Origin: Mariannaea sp. PMI_226
Taxonomy: Eukaryota > Ascomycota > Sordariomycetes > Hypocreales > Nectriaceae
Reading direction: 5' to 3'
NCBI GenBank assembly: GCA_024336345.1
Contig: JANFOG010000016.1
Span: 834,779 to 898,778 of the forward strand
DNA length: 64,000 nt
Of the stretch, positions 28,327 to 39,041 are shown one piece after another; position 1 is the first letter of the stretch, and each line of letters starts with the position of its first letter. The position numbers were made by a program, and so were the translations under genes. The notes beneath the pieces were generated by a model that searched no databases, was not told the origin of the DNA, and saw nothing but the letters and a program-made list of their open reading frames with translations.

Positions 28327-29157
28327 AGATATTGGCTATTTTAGGCTACTAAAGAAGATATATAGTAAAGAAATTAAGGGACTTATAAAGGCATATATAA
28401 TATATATTATAAAGGCCGACTTTCTCCTTATATTTTATACCACATTTAATGCTATAATAATAAAAGAAAATATCTAGAGAGCTTTTTAAAGCATAAAACT
28501 TATTCCATTTAATCTAAAAAGCATCTTATTGCGCCTAGATATAAGGCTACAGACTCTAATATTAATTAAAAAGACACTTAAGCTATTTAACCTATGGGTT
28601 CTAAAGACCCCAAACAATCCAATAGAGGCAACTTCGCAAACTGATTATATTAAAAGATAAATAAGCCGCCATTAAGGAAGCTCGCCAATGTTAATTTTAA
28701 TTACTATAGACCAGATTACTAAGGGAGTATATAATATTATGCATAAAATGGCTCTCTTAAAAGCTAAAAACTACTAACTTCAAAAGGCAAATATACTATT
28801 AAGCAAGTGGCGTAGAGCTAGAAAAACACAATTATGTTAAGGCAGTAGTATAATTATTACTAAGGGATAAGCTCTTTAGGACCAGAATGATACAGAAGAG
28901 TAAATAAAGCAAGAAGATTGTTAAACAAGAGGTCGGAAGTCTCGAGATAAGATAAAGGGTCGGCGATATGGTGTCTGCAGTAAATCCGGTTATAATGCAC
29001 GAATTTATTAGATTATTATAGAGATATCTAATGAAGAGGATAGTAGTAAAGATTGATTGATTTCTTATATTGTGGTTATTTTCTAGTTTAATTCTTATGG
29101 AAAGGTGGTTGTAGGTGGCCAGCTCATTATGCTGGCCAGCCTACTATGCACCTATAT
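28327..29157 (+). mobile_element. Fot1/pogo-like DNA transposon relic, right part
   Basis: This is the continuation of the relic that starts at position 1. The sequence after 28327 matches 49873-50690, including the C-terminal region with a degraded CCHC zinc-knuckle (about 28970-29015). The 3' terminal inverted repeat ends at 29157 and is followed by the TA target duplication (29158-29159). The terminal repeat contains two GCTGGCCA-type units spaced 17 bp apart (29113-29140). Immediately after the TA, the RNase H frame of a chromodomain gypsy element resumes (29160 onward). This shows that the transposon had inserted into that element. Confidence 0.87.
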
Positions 29158-29159
29158 TA

Positions 29160-29807
29160 GCATTCTATTTATATAAATTATATAAAGTAGAATTTAATTA
29201 CCCTATCTATAATAAAGAATTCTTTATAATAATTAATACTTTTAAAGAATTTAAATACTATTTATTAAAAACCTATAATTAAATTAAAATCTTTATAAAT
29301 TATAAAAATATTATATACTTTATAATAATATAGGAATTTAATAAATAATAATTATAATATATAGAAACCCTAATAAAATTTAACTATATTATTATTTATA
29401 TTAAAGGAATGGAAAATGGTAAAGTAGATGCAATTAGCTAATAAACCGACCTTAATATAGAACAACCCAAGATTAATAAATAATTGCTAAACTATATAAA
29501 TATAGGACATCTCTAATAGAAGTATATTATAGCAATTTAGAAGAAGATAACTAAATAACTAAATATAATAACTAGAGAAAAAATACTTAAAGAAGGAGTT
29601 ACTATTTATAAAGTGGAATAGGGAAATCCACTATTATAGTAAATCTAGGAATATAATAAATAATTACTAAATAATAAGAAAATAGATAAATAATAAATAT
29701 TTGAAAAACTAAGAGAATTACTTATTAGAGAAATATATAAATACCCACTTTATAAACACTAAAGAATCACAAAAACCCTAAAATAAATTAAAATAATATT
29801 CACCTTT
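29160..29807 (+). pseudogene. chromodomain-type gypsy element: RNase H to integrase start, left fragment
   Basis: Plus-strand frame with many stops. Directly after the TA duplication of the Fot1-like relic it reads AFYLYKLYKVEFNYPIYNKE, the classical gypsy RNase H segment (family form: FYSRKL...NYPIYDKELLA), followed by KEFKYYL and a GKVDAIS-like ending. Towards 29750 it enters the integrase zinc-binding region. At 29803-29807 (CCTTT) it is cut by the 6.9-kb LTR element and continues at 36701. The upstream part of the element is outside the window, beyond the Fot1-like insertion. Confidence 0.75.
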
Positions 29808-29989
29808 TGTAATACGGTCATAGTCACAAGGTAGCTAGGTAGGCTAAGATGGTCCCTTATCTCTATATTTAAGACTGAAGCTTGCAGCTTTAAGGATTTT
29901 ACTACTTTTGTGCTAATATAAGGGGTTGTTATGGTGAAATCGTGGCTAAACCCCGGCGAACGGGCGGCGACCCATTTGGCCCTATTATA
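29808..29989 (-). repeat. LTR of the 6.9-kb element (3' LTR)
   Basis: 182 bp, TGTAATACGG to CCTATTATA. It differs from its partner at 10 positions by my reading, all transitions, which indicates RIP or deamination rather than normal divergence. Confidence 0.92.
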
Positions 29990-30319
29990 ACTATCCCCCC
30001 GCTTCTGGGCTACTGATTCAGCAGGCAGTCCGGAACGTGTAGGTCCGATTACCCTAGCTTCGGGCCTATCTTTTGCCAGCAGCTATTGATAGTTACTCCG
30101 ATCCGCCCGTTTGGTGGTTTGTTTATATAGTGGTTTTTGTAAGCAATTGGCTTTTCCTCTTCTTTATGCTTATATCTATCCCTATTTTCGTGACCGTTTC
30201 GCTTGTTTTCTTTCTTCATACAATATCCTTATTTTTCGCTCGCACTCGTCCTTTATCTTACCCGCCTCTCCTCCATTTTGTTTCCGTTTTGCCTGTCTCT
30301 CCTTTGCGTTATGCTCATA

Positions 30320-31286
30320 ATGCCTACCCCCGCCGAGATCGCTAGGAAGAAGCGCAAGCTTGCTGAGCGCTTCTCTCGCATTAGCTGCTTCCCTACTGGG
30401 GAGCAGTAATGCATGCCTTGCTTCCGCTTTGCCAATAAGGTAGATATTGATGCCCTTAAGGGCGAGAGTCCTGAGGGACTCCCCGTCGAAACTGCGCCGA
30501 TTGAGTATGGTTTCTCCGAGGCTGTGTCCGTTTGTTGTGACCAATGCAATGCTTGTGGTGATAGTTGTGCTCTGTATGTCTTCCCTTTATAATCTTCTGC
30601 CTTTCGGTAGCTAATCCTTTATATTTTAGCCCCTCTTCGCTTTTTGAGGGAAATGCTAAGGAGGTTAATACCTTATTGGCATATTTGTAGGATATTATTA
30701 ATGAGGACTATGATGAATCTGAGGCTGACGTCCCTCCTGAAGAGGGGGATGAGTATTGCTACCTTTTCTCCTGCCTTATGCGGACTCGTCTGGTCGGTCT
30801 TGCTGCCGACTTGTGTGTGTTATTTGCGGCGCTGGAGATTGCCTACTGTCAGGATTATGGCCTGACTGGGGCCAAGAAGTCTGCTGAGGTATATCTCCAT
30901 TTCCCCTTATTTTCGAGAGTCTTTTGCTAATAATTCCTCCTGGTTAGGCCGCGCTTGCCTCTTATTGCCTATTCCTTATGGAATGTTATTATCTGCTGGT
31001 CTAGCAGTATCCTCCCCTGGCTGTATTTGCGGTTAGTCTTGGTTTCCTCTGTATTTTTGGTCCTTTTTGCTAATAAGACTCTTGATATTAGTCTGCTGCC
31101 CTTCGCGCTCGCTAGGAAGCGATGTAGGTCTTGCGTCTTATGCGGGACGATCTTGGTTTTGTTGTTTGGGGCGTTGCCCTCCGTGCCTTTCGCTGGGGGC
31201 TCGTCGAGGTCCTAGACTCCGAGCTAGGTGGCCTTGAAGTGTATATTGAGTGTGTGCTTGATGAGTTTCCCCTCCCTCTCTTTTAG
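30320..31286 (+). pseudogene. spliced antisense gene carried inside the 6.9-kb LTR element
   Basis: A four-exon model on the plus strand, opposite to pol. Exons are 30320-30573, 30630-30888, 30948-31031 and 31092-31286. Introns are 56, 59 and 60 bp, each GT...AG with a CTAAT-type branch site shortly before the acceptor. All junctions keep phase and give 263 codons. The N-terminal half is Cys-rich (CFPTGEQ, then CMPCFRF, and later CCDQCNACGDSC), suggesting metal binding. The C-terminal half is acidic then helical (LGFVVWGVALRAFRWGLVEV). Five in-frame stops (30407, 30688, 31002, 31113, 31125) are all TAA/TAG that would be CAA/CAG before C-to-T change, and no TGA occurs. Domain identity is not recognised. 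An ORF of this type may be common in fungal LTR elements, but its role is unknown. Confidence 0.72.
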
Positions 31287-31439
31287 TAATTGTCTGGGTT
31301 TCGCTACTGTTGCTTTGTCTATTTGGTTGGCTTTTCGAAAGGGAATTTTTATATCTTGTTTTTAGTTTTGGTCTTTTGTATTTTTGTGTGCTTTCGGCCA
31401 GTTTTCGCTTGGCTTTAGCTGAGGAATAGGGGGCAAGTC

Positions 31440-34400
31440 CCCAGTAGTTAAATTGAGTCCGGTTTCTTATTTTTTTATAATCTGCCTCTTTTTTATAGTT
31501 TATTATCTCCTATTCTTTTTTATAATTTTGCATTATGTTTTTGCCTTCCTTTTATAATGGAGTTATTATATTCCTAGATAGCCTATTGTGTATTTGCCAT
31601 ATCCTCTTTTGGAATCTATTGGTTATATTCTGTTGGCTAACCTTATTATTTGATTAAATAGTGAGTTTCTTTTTATATTTTCTTTTTATCTTTAATTGCT
31701 TTAATTTCTTATTTTGGATTATTATCCTCTAGATTAGGCATTGGCAAGGGTTTGCCTTTCTTTTAGTTTTAAATTGCCTATAGTTCTAGGAGGCTAATGT
31801 AGAATATATTATGAATCCTTGAGTATTTTTCTAGTAGGGCTATCCTATATGCCTATTTTCCAATCGCCTTAAGCACTCTAAGTGGGCCAATATAGTGAGG
31901 GTGTAGCTTTCTCTTTTCTCCTTTAAGTCTTAGGTTCCTTGTTGATAGGCCCACTAGGTTGCCTCTTTATAATTGTAGTGGTGTATGTGTATTATTATAG
32001 TATTTTGCCTGCCGATCGGTGGCCATTTGCTAGGTATTCTTTAGTGTTTCCCGGAGGTCTTGCAGTCATTTCACTTATGCATAGGTCTTTAGTATTTCGA
32101 CCTATTTGAATGTGATTCCCTCTCTTATATAGAAGTTAGATTTGTAGTTATATAGGGCATTGTTAGCAGATGTCCCTATAGTTGCGTTCTTTACATTATT
32201 ATATGCAAATTGCGCTATGTGAAGCAGGGCTGCCCAATTTGACTAATTACTATTAATAAAGTATTGTAGGTAATGCTCTAAGGTCTGGTTTATCCGCTCT
32301 ATTTGCCCGTCGGTTTGGAGGTGAAATGCTATAGAAAGCCTCCATTTTACCCAAAAGATATAGCATAATTCTAACCAGAACTCGCTTATAAAGACTGATC
32401 CTTAATCTGAGATAATACCCTCCGGCGGCCCGAAAACTAGCTTAACTTCCCGATGGAATAGCTCGGCTAGGTCTATTGCTATAAGGGTTATAGCTACCAA
32501 TAGGAATAGGGAGTATTTGGTGAAGTAGTCAATAATAATGAGAATTGCATCAACCTCCTTTCCCTACCACTATATAGGCGGCAGTCCTATAATGAAGTCT
32601 ATTGTGATTTTGGCCTAGGGTCCCCTAGGAATTGGCAAGGATTCGAGGGTGCCATATAGGCAATGCCTTCTAGCTATCATCCCTTAGTATATTGTGCAGG
32701 TCTGCATATAATCTTCTATATCCTTGTGGATTCCCTTCTAGTGGAATTTCTGTTGGATTAGTTCTAGGGTTCTATTGGCCCCAAAATGACCTACTAGGGG
32801 GTTATTGTGGTATAGGTTTAGGATCTTCTATTGTACACTAGGTTCTATAGGCATAAATATCCGGCCTCTGAATCTTAGGAGGCCCCCTGGGTCAATGGAC
32901 CATTTGTCCCCATCTCGGCAGGGTTTTGTGGCTACTAATGTCGCCCGTCGCTTGGTTATCTTGGCGTCCTTATTCTGAAGGTGCTATATTAATTTTTCTA
33001 GTGGCTTAGAGGGAGCTTCGTCAAGACTCTTCTCTTTAAAGAGGGCTCTCTTTGCCTTCTTTTATAGGATTTATTATTCGCGACTAACTCGTCTCTGGAC
33101 CCAGTCTGTCCATCATTCTGGGTTCAGCGCCCTTTCGGCAGCCTTTCCCCTAATATAAGCGGAGGTTTCCTTTAAGCCTTCTAAAAGCATCTTGCTTGAT
33201 TTGTTCTGGCAAGCTGGGGTTATCTCGTCCCCTAAAGACATTTTGTCACGCTTGGACTGGCTTAAAGCTAGGGTATTTTCCGCCCTTAAAGATATCTTGC
33301 CACGCTTCCTAAGGGCGCTGCCTCTTCGAGTTACAGCCTGTACCCTCCTTAGTCTGCCCTATAGAGCTGTAATTAGGTCGTTATTCGCCACCGTTTCGCC
33401 CTTATAATCTGGCCTTCTCGATAGTGCATCCGCTGGGTTGCTCTTTTCTACTTAATGTTTAATTATAAATCTATATGGTATTAAATATATATACTATCAT
33501 ACTTAGCGTTTATTCAATTTGGTATTCTTTATAAATACTTATAAGTTCTGGTGGTTACTAAGGACTTTTACTAAAATTGCCGACCCTTTAAGGTAGTGTC
33601 GCCAGTGTTTAAATGACTTAATTATAGCCATTAGCTCTTGATCTGGTGTTCTATAGTTAAGTTCGGGTCCCTTGAACTTGCGAGACCAGAATGCAATTGG
33701 GTGGTAGCTGCCTTTATTATCTGGTTGTGATAGAATTCCTATTATAGCAAATTTGGATATATCTATTTTCATTTAGATAGGTAGGATGGGGTTAAAGTGG
33801 TAAAGTAAAGGCGTCTGCTAAAAGGCGGTAATTAGCTCTTAAAATGCCTGCCTTTTGCTATTATTTAGCAATATTAAGTTGGCTTTTCTTCCATTTGTAC
33901 TCCCTTTAAGCAATACATATAGGGGAGCGGCAATCCTAAAGTAATTAAAGATAAAGCGATAATAGAAGTTGCAAAACCTAAGGAATACTTATATCTCCCG
34001 GAATGATATTAGTTCCTTCCGTTCTGTTACCGTCTTTACCCGGCTAGGATCCATCGAAACCCTATCGATAGATAGGAGAAACCCTAGGAATTCTACCTCC
34101 TTTTGATAGAAAGTGCATTTTGATGGCTTTGCAAATAGCTCTGCCTTCCGCATGCGGTCTAAGATTTCCTTAAGGTGCTTTGTATATGATTCTCGATCCT
34201 TTGAGAAGATGAGAATGTCATCTAGATAGACAATATAGATAGTATTTACTAGGCCTTGTAGGGCTTGGTGGATATAGCTTTGGAAGGTGGCAGGTGCATT
34301 AGTTAGGCCAAAAGGCATGACTAGATACTCAAAGTGACCATATTGTGTGCGAAATGCTATCTTCCATTTATCTCCTTCCTTAATGTGAATATAATAGTAA

Positions 34401-35360
34401 GCTTCTTTAATATCAATCTTAGAGAAATATCTTGCGCCTTGTATATGGTCCATAATCTCCGAAACCAAGGGTAAAGGGTACCGATTCTTCTCCATAACCT
34501 TATTAAGACCCCGGTAGTCTATACATAATCTGAGGCTTCCATCCTTCTTAGGGACAAATAGAATAGGGGCCCCTGCTGGGCTCTTAGAAGCTCGAATCCT
34601 CCCTTTAGCTAGGTTTTCTTATAGATATTCCCATAATTCCTTAAGCTCTATTTAGGACAGTGGATAGATTGGGCCATATAGTGGGTTCTGGTTGGGTATT
34701 AGGTCTATTGTATGATCGGTCATCTTATGGGGCGGTAGTATGCCCGCATTTTGGTCATTAAAGACATTAAGGAAGTTACATAACTTAGGTGGTATATTTG
34801 CAATTCGGGGGCTTTTCTCCTCTTCTTCGCCTGGTAATAGGTAGCCTTCAGGTGTTGGTATAATTGCTAAGGCTCTCGCGCCATTTCGGCAGAAGCATGC
34901 AAGCTTGTGTGGAGGTAGTATTTTTGCTATTTCCCATATCTATTTAAACCACCATTATTCCCCGTGTGGATCTAATATAATGCGTTTATCCATTAGTGTT
35001 ATATTTAACAAAAGGATAGGGATTCCCCCGGGGTTTAGGTCTGTTTTGATGCCAATATATAACTATATAAATATATATTCCCGTCCCTTGAAGTCTATTA
35101 TAATAATAGGAACCTGCTAATTCCATTGGAGCTTAAGTGGTGTTTCCCCCATAATTGTGAGCTTAGGTTACTTTACGGCAATAGGCTTAAGACCTAATTG
35201 GATTGCGAACCTCTTGCTAATAAGATCGGTTGTAGCACAAAAGTCAAGATATGCTTATGCTTCGGTGGGGTTTCGGCCCTATATTGTGACTATTACCGTG
35301 AAGCAAGGTTCAATGCGGATAGGCCCTATTGTAATAGCAATAGTAGGGGGCTCTATTACC
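31440..35360 (-). pseudogene. pol of the 6.9-kb element: protease, RT, RNase H, integrase, chromodomain-like tail
   Basis: Minus strand. The reverse transcriptase segment 33989-34495 is uninterrupted (168 codons) with [24 protein letters not shown] and the intact catalytic YLDD box. RNase H follows at 33539-33772 (PIAFWSRKFKGPELNYRTPDQEL cut by a stop after SNHQNL). The integrase (about 31900-32830) shows the zinc-binding HNNPLVGHFG ... TCTIY pattern, ITIDFIIGLPP, the second Asp in IISD followed by a stop, and AFHLQTDGQIERINQ. A chromodomain-like tail lies at about 31630-31760 (THYLIK). Stops are few and of TAG/TAA type. It is an almost complete Ty3/gypsy polyprotein, recently inactivated. 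Confidence 0.85.
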
Positions 35361-35369
35361 GCCGCCATC

Positions 35370-36490
35370 CGTTTCCCTAGTATATATTGCCTGTAGGCCG
35401 TCTTGGTGTTTTGCAGTCTTTACTAATATGCCCTTATTTCCTATAGTTATAGTAGGTAATTAGGGTCTTGTTGACTGTTGTAGCATGGGTCTCGTGTGGG
35501 TTGTTCTCTTTGGTTTGTGGATATGAGGGGGTATTTCTATAGAAAGGGCTTTGATTTCCTATTGAATTGCTAGCAATCGATTGCGAGCGCTTGATTATTG
35601 GTGGTGTTAAGGATTTTGATTTACGTTTCTTCTGCCCTTATATAGAGTTCCAGAAATGTGTAGTTAGTGTGACCATCTTAGCTCTTATTTCTGATAGTTG
35701 GGTTGACTGCATTGTCATATGGTCTTGGAGGGCAAATTGCAGTTTTGTAAAGTAGAAAAGAGATCTCTCCTTTTTGGTACGCTTTGGGAACTATTTCTTT
35801 AGGGAATTGAGGTATTTATAAAACTCCTGTAGGGATTGGTAGTCTCTTTAGCATGCCATTTCCAGTTGCCGCATTATAAGAGGTTCGCGATTAGCTGTAT
35901 CCTTAAGTAGCGTAAGTGTCCATTCTTTAAAGACAGTCCAGTTATCCTCAGTCTTTTGTTAGGCTTCCTCCTCCATTTCCTCTAGGTATTGGTCCTACCT
36001 CGTCCTGCCTTCCTAATCTAGGTGATCTAGTGCTAGCAAGATCTTCTTGAAGTTATGCTTATAGCGTTTTCTAGCTCCTTGAAATGCTTTGCGTAAGTCC
36101 CTTAGCCAGTCATCACGCCTCTGGATTGTAGTTGGTAGTATGAGTTTAGGGATATTCCGGACTCTGACTTCTCCGCCGCTATTGGAGGATGAACTCTCCG
36201 ATCTTCGCCTGCGTTTTTCCTGCGGTTCACTCCATTTTTCTGGGCGACCCCGAGAGACAATTGCTAAGAGTTCCGCTTCGCATGCTTATAGCTTCTGCAA
36301 TTCCTCTAGTTGGGCAATTCGCTTCCGAATCGCCACCCCTTCGTCCTCTAAAGGCAGGGTAACCGGTTTGTTCATATCGACCTCGCTTTCGGGTATGTTG
36401 TCGGTCCTCGTGAGGATATCTTCGCTTTCCATCCGGGTTCTAGCCCGGTCTGTTGACTTCCTTGACTTGGGTCCTATCTTATGCTTAGAT
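35370..36490 (-). pseudogene. gag of the 6.9-kb element
   Basis: Minus-strand frame with stops. It starts with a charged helical part (RKRIAQLEELQKLYACEAEL near 36330-36270). It continues with a typical gag core segment (KRYKHNFKKILLALDHLD near 36060) and ends in a degraded CCHC zinc knuckle at 35405-35452. There the pattern Cys-x2-Cys-x4-His-x4-Cys has both leading Cys changed to Tyr (YYNYRK, then GHISKDCK). Cys-to-Tyr is again a G-to-A change. Gag would form the particle that packages element RNA. The plus-strand open frame 36089-36529 is an antisense shadow of this gene. Confidence 0.72.
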
Positions 36491-36513
36491 AGCTATAATA
36501 GAAGCTTCAGAAT

Positions 36514-36695
36514 TGTAATACGGTCATAGTCATAAGGTAGTTAGGTAGGCTAAGATGGTCCCTTATCTCTATATTTAAGACTGAAGCTTGCAGCTTCAAG
36601 GATTTTACTACTCTTGTGCCAATATAAGGGGTTATTACGGTGAAACCGTGGCTAAACCCCGGCGAACGGGCGGCGACCCGTTTGGCCCTATTACA
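36514..36695 (-). repeat. LTR of the 6.9-kb element (5' LTR)
   Basis: 182 bp, TGTAATACGG to CCTATTACA, identical in length to 29808-29989. It keeps the ancestral CA end. Confidence 0.92.
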
Positions 36696-36700
36696 CCTTT

Positions 36701-37865
36701 CCTAAAATTAAAAAAACCATTTAGAAAATCATACAAATATATATTGTTTATACTAAAATAAAGACATAAAGATACAAATTATATAAAGAATTATAACCAC
36801 TACCAATCGCAGCGCGACTATAGGATGTAATTACTATAGATTTTATTATAAAGCTACCCCTATTATTAGACCTAGTAATAGATACTGCCTATAATAGTAT
36901 TTTAGTTATTATTAACAGACTTATTAAATTTTCATATTTTATATTATACCAAAAAGCAATAAATATAAAATAATTTTCATATATCTTTATAAGAAATATT
37001 ATTAATATATATAGACTACCAATTGAGATTGTCTTAAATAGAGGACCACTATTTTTTTCGAATTTTTAGCAATATCTAATAGACAGGATTAGCCTGAATT
37101 ATAAGCTCACTACAATATACCAACTATAAGTCAATAGATAAATAGAAAGAATAAATTAAATATTAAAAATATATCTTTAATATTATATTAATTATAAATA
37201 AAACAATTAGGTCGAAAAGTTATTAATTACATAGCTTGCTTAGAACACTGCCTATAATGAAAGCACAAAGCTAATACCAACTTATACTAATTTTAGATTC
37301 ACTCCAAATGTCTATAGAATATCAATAAAGAAAGGACCTATTATACTAATAGCTATATTTAAGACCAATAAACTCAAAAATCTATATAAAGAACTATATA
37401 TAGAACTTTCTTTTGTATAAAATTAGTATAAAAAGCATTATAATAAAAAAAGGTTGAAGGGACCAACCTTCTCAGAGGGAGATATAGTCCTTATTGCTAT
37501 AAAAAACATTATAATCAAAAGACTAAATTAAAAACTTAACTATAAATATATTGGATTATACCCAATTAAGAAGAAAATCTTAGAAAATAATTATAAAATC
37601 AACTTACCTAAAGAAATCAAGATCTACCCAATATTTTATATCTTATTATTTAAAATTATTAATAAAAATATAATTATTATAGAGAAATAAATATTTAAGG
37701 CAGAAGTCGATAGACTAGAAGAATATAAAGTAGAATAAATATTGGATATAAGAAAGAAAAAAGGTAAAATTAAATATCTAGTGAAATAAAAAGAATATAA
37801 AGAAAATGAAAATTTATAGAAACTATTAGAACACTTTACACACTCCTAATGGCTTTTAAAGAACT
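36701..37865 (+). pseudogene. chromodomain-type gypsy element: integrase and chromodomain, right fragment
   Basis: Continues the frame interrupted at 29807. The integrase core is visible around 36830-37090, where ITIDFIIKLPLLLD carries the first catalytic Asp and LNRGPLFFSNF stands in the second (family D-R-G). A C-terminal chromodomain follows at about 37700-37840, reading EEYKVE, ILDIRKKKGKIKYLVK, then KEYKENENL, close to the chromovirus consensus. Stops are mostly TAA/TAG as expected from RIP. Known function of such chromodomains: they guide integration to histone-marked chromatin. This copy is dead. Confidence 0.78.
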
Positions 37866-37889
37866 TTTATTAATAATGCCAAAACCCAA

Positions 37890-38560
37890 AAAGAAAATAA
37901 TATTATTAAAATTATAACCCAAGCCCAAAGATAACCAATCTACATTATTTAGAATACCTAAATAATGCAAATTACTTAAAGTATATTATTTATAGGATTT
38001 AAGAATAGGAAGAATCCTACCCTCCTTATCTAATTTAGCCATACCCTAAGCAAATAAATTAGAACCACATTCCTTAACCTTTTTCTTTATTTTATATATA
38101 TAAGCAAGATAACTCATAATAATAGCTAAAGAACTCTATAATTCCACTAATTGCTTATATAATACTAAAATCTTCTTATTAGCCTCCTCCTTCTCTTATT
38201 TTAGCTTTTTTTATTAATTAATAAGCTTATTTACTATAGAAATTAGCAATAATAATATATAAAGCGAAGGAAACCTATATAAAGAAGCCACCCTAATACC
38301 ATTATAAGTACAACTATGCTTAATGTATTTAATATACCTATCCAATCGATTAGTATTCTCCATTTTGCATTTCTTTTTATATTTAAAATAGAATGTATAT
38401 AGTATGTCAGTAAGATTGCTATTTAATTTAGCAAAAGTAAAAAGAGAATTGCATTTAGCAGTTTTATTATTTTCTTTTAAGACCTTATTAATTGTTTAAA
38501 GCTTATACTTAGAAACACAGCCTAATATAATTATTAGCTTAGTATTACGAATATTAAGAA
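37890..38560 (-). pseudogene. antisense ORF remnant between chromodomain and 3' LTR of the chromovirus
   Basis: On the strand opposite to pol a single frame remains protein-like for more than 200 codons, with stops only at TAA/TAG. The clearest segment starts at an ATG near 38360 (MENTNRLDRYIK) and continues through a Lys/Glu/Leu-rich coiled-coil-like part (KEEANKKILVLYKQLVEL) to KECGSNLFA and GMAKLDKEGRILPIL. Upstream pieces carry scattered Cys residues. I recognise the general type: hypothetical fungal proteins with a Cys-containing N-terminal half and a coiled-coil, often annotated in repeat-rich genomes. No function can be stated. A comparable antisense gene exists in the 6.9-kb element at 30320-31286. 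Confidence 0.55.
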
Positions 38561-38644
38561 GTCTCAGTTTGGCCAACCAATAAGAAATTTAAAATAGGCC
38601 TATTTATTGGCCTTGAGGACAAGACCTTCAGAGGGGAGATATTA

Positions 38645-39041
38645 TATTACGTCCTAATCAGCCTTAGATTATGTACATATAGCCCCACAAATTCTCACCA
38701 ATTAACAATAGATTATAATTTATTTTATAATCTAACTTGGGGATTATAATTCTAAACCGTAATTTAAGAATAGGAACCCAATAGAGTTCATTTAGGTTTA
38801 GCACCGAACCTTCGCGAACCCAGGACAGTAGTTAGTATATAAACCCCATCTATTCCCTAGATAGCCTACTTAGCTATTTAGCTTTTAATATAACTTAGTT
38901 ATTATAATCTATTTATATATTACTAGATATAATATTATAAGTGACTCTTCCGCTATTATTCAGTATAATGCCTCGACCGTTCTGCTAATATAAACCTATT
39001 GCGACCTGGTTTATCCCTTGGGAACCGATCAGACCATTACA
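38645..39041 (+). repeat. 3' LTR of the chromodomain-type gypsy element
   Basis: Preceded by a polypurine tract (AGAGGGGAGAT, 38630-38640). It starts TATTACGTCC (ancestral TGTTACGTCC) and ends CCATTACA at 39041. Copy III of the 13.7-kb family resumes at 39042 without a gap. The 5' LTR would lie left of the window. Confidence 0.7.

Larger units (their letters stand above)
29808..36695 (-). mobile_element. 6.9-kb Ty3/gypsy LTR retrotransposon with antisense gene
   Basis: A complete element of 6,888 bp with 182-bp LTRs (29808-29989 and 36514-36695) and a perfect 5-bp duplication CCTTT (29803-29807, 36696-36700). The minus strand carries gag, protease, reverse transcriptase, RNase H, integrase and a chromodomain-like tail. 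On the minus strand the 3' LTR is preceded by a purine tract (AGAAGCGGGGGGATAG, plus 29990-30005). An extra spliced gene on the plus strand lies between integrase and this LTR. Mutation is lighter than in the surrounding elements: a 168-codon reverse transcriptase segment is still open. It is therefore one of the youngest insertions. Confidence 0.92.

Noticed and set aside
30073..30319. Overlapping plus-strand hydrophobic frames before the antisense gene
   Set aside because: Pyrimidine-rich leader sequence gives Phe/Ser/Leu-rich peptides in all frames; more likely promoter or 5' untranslated sequence.
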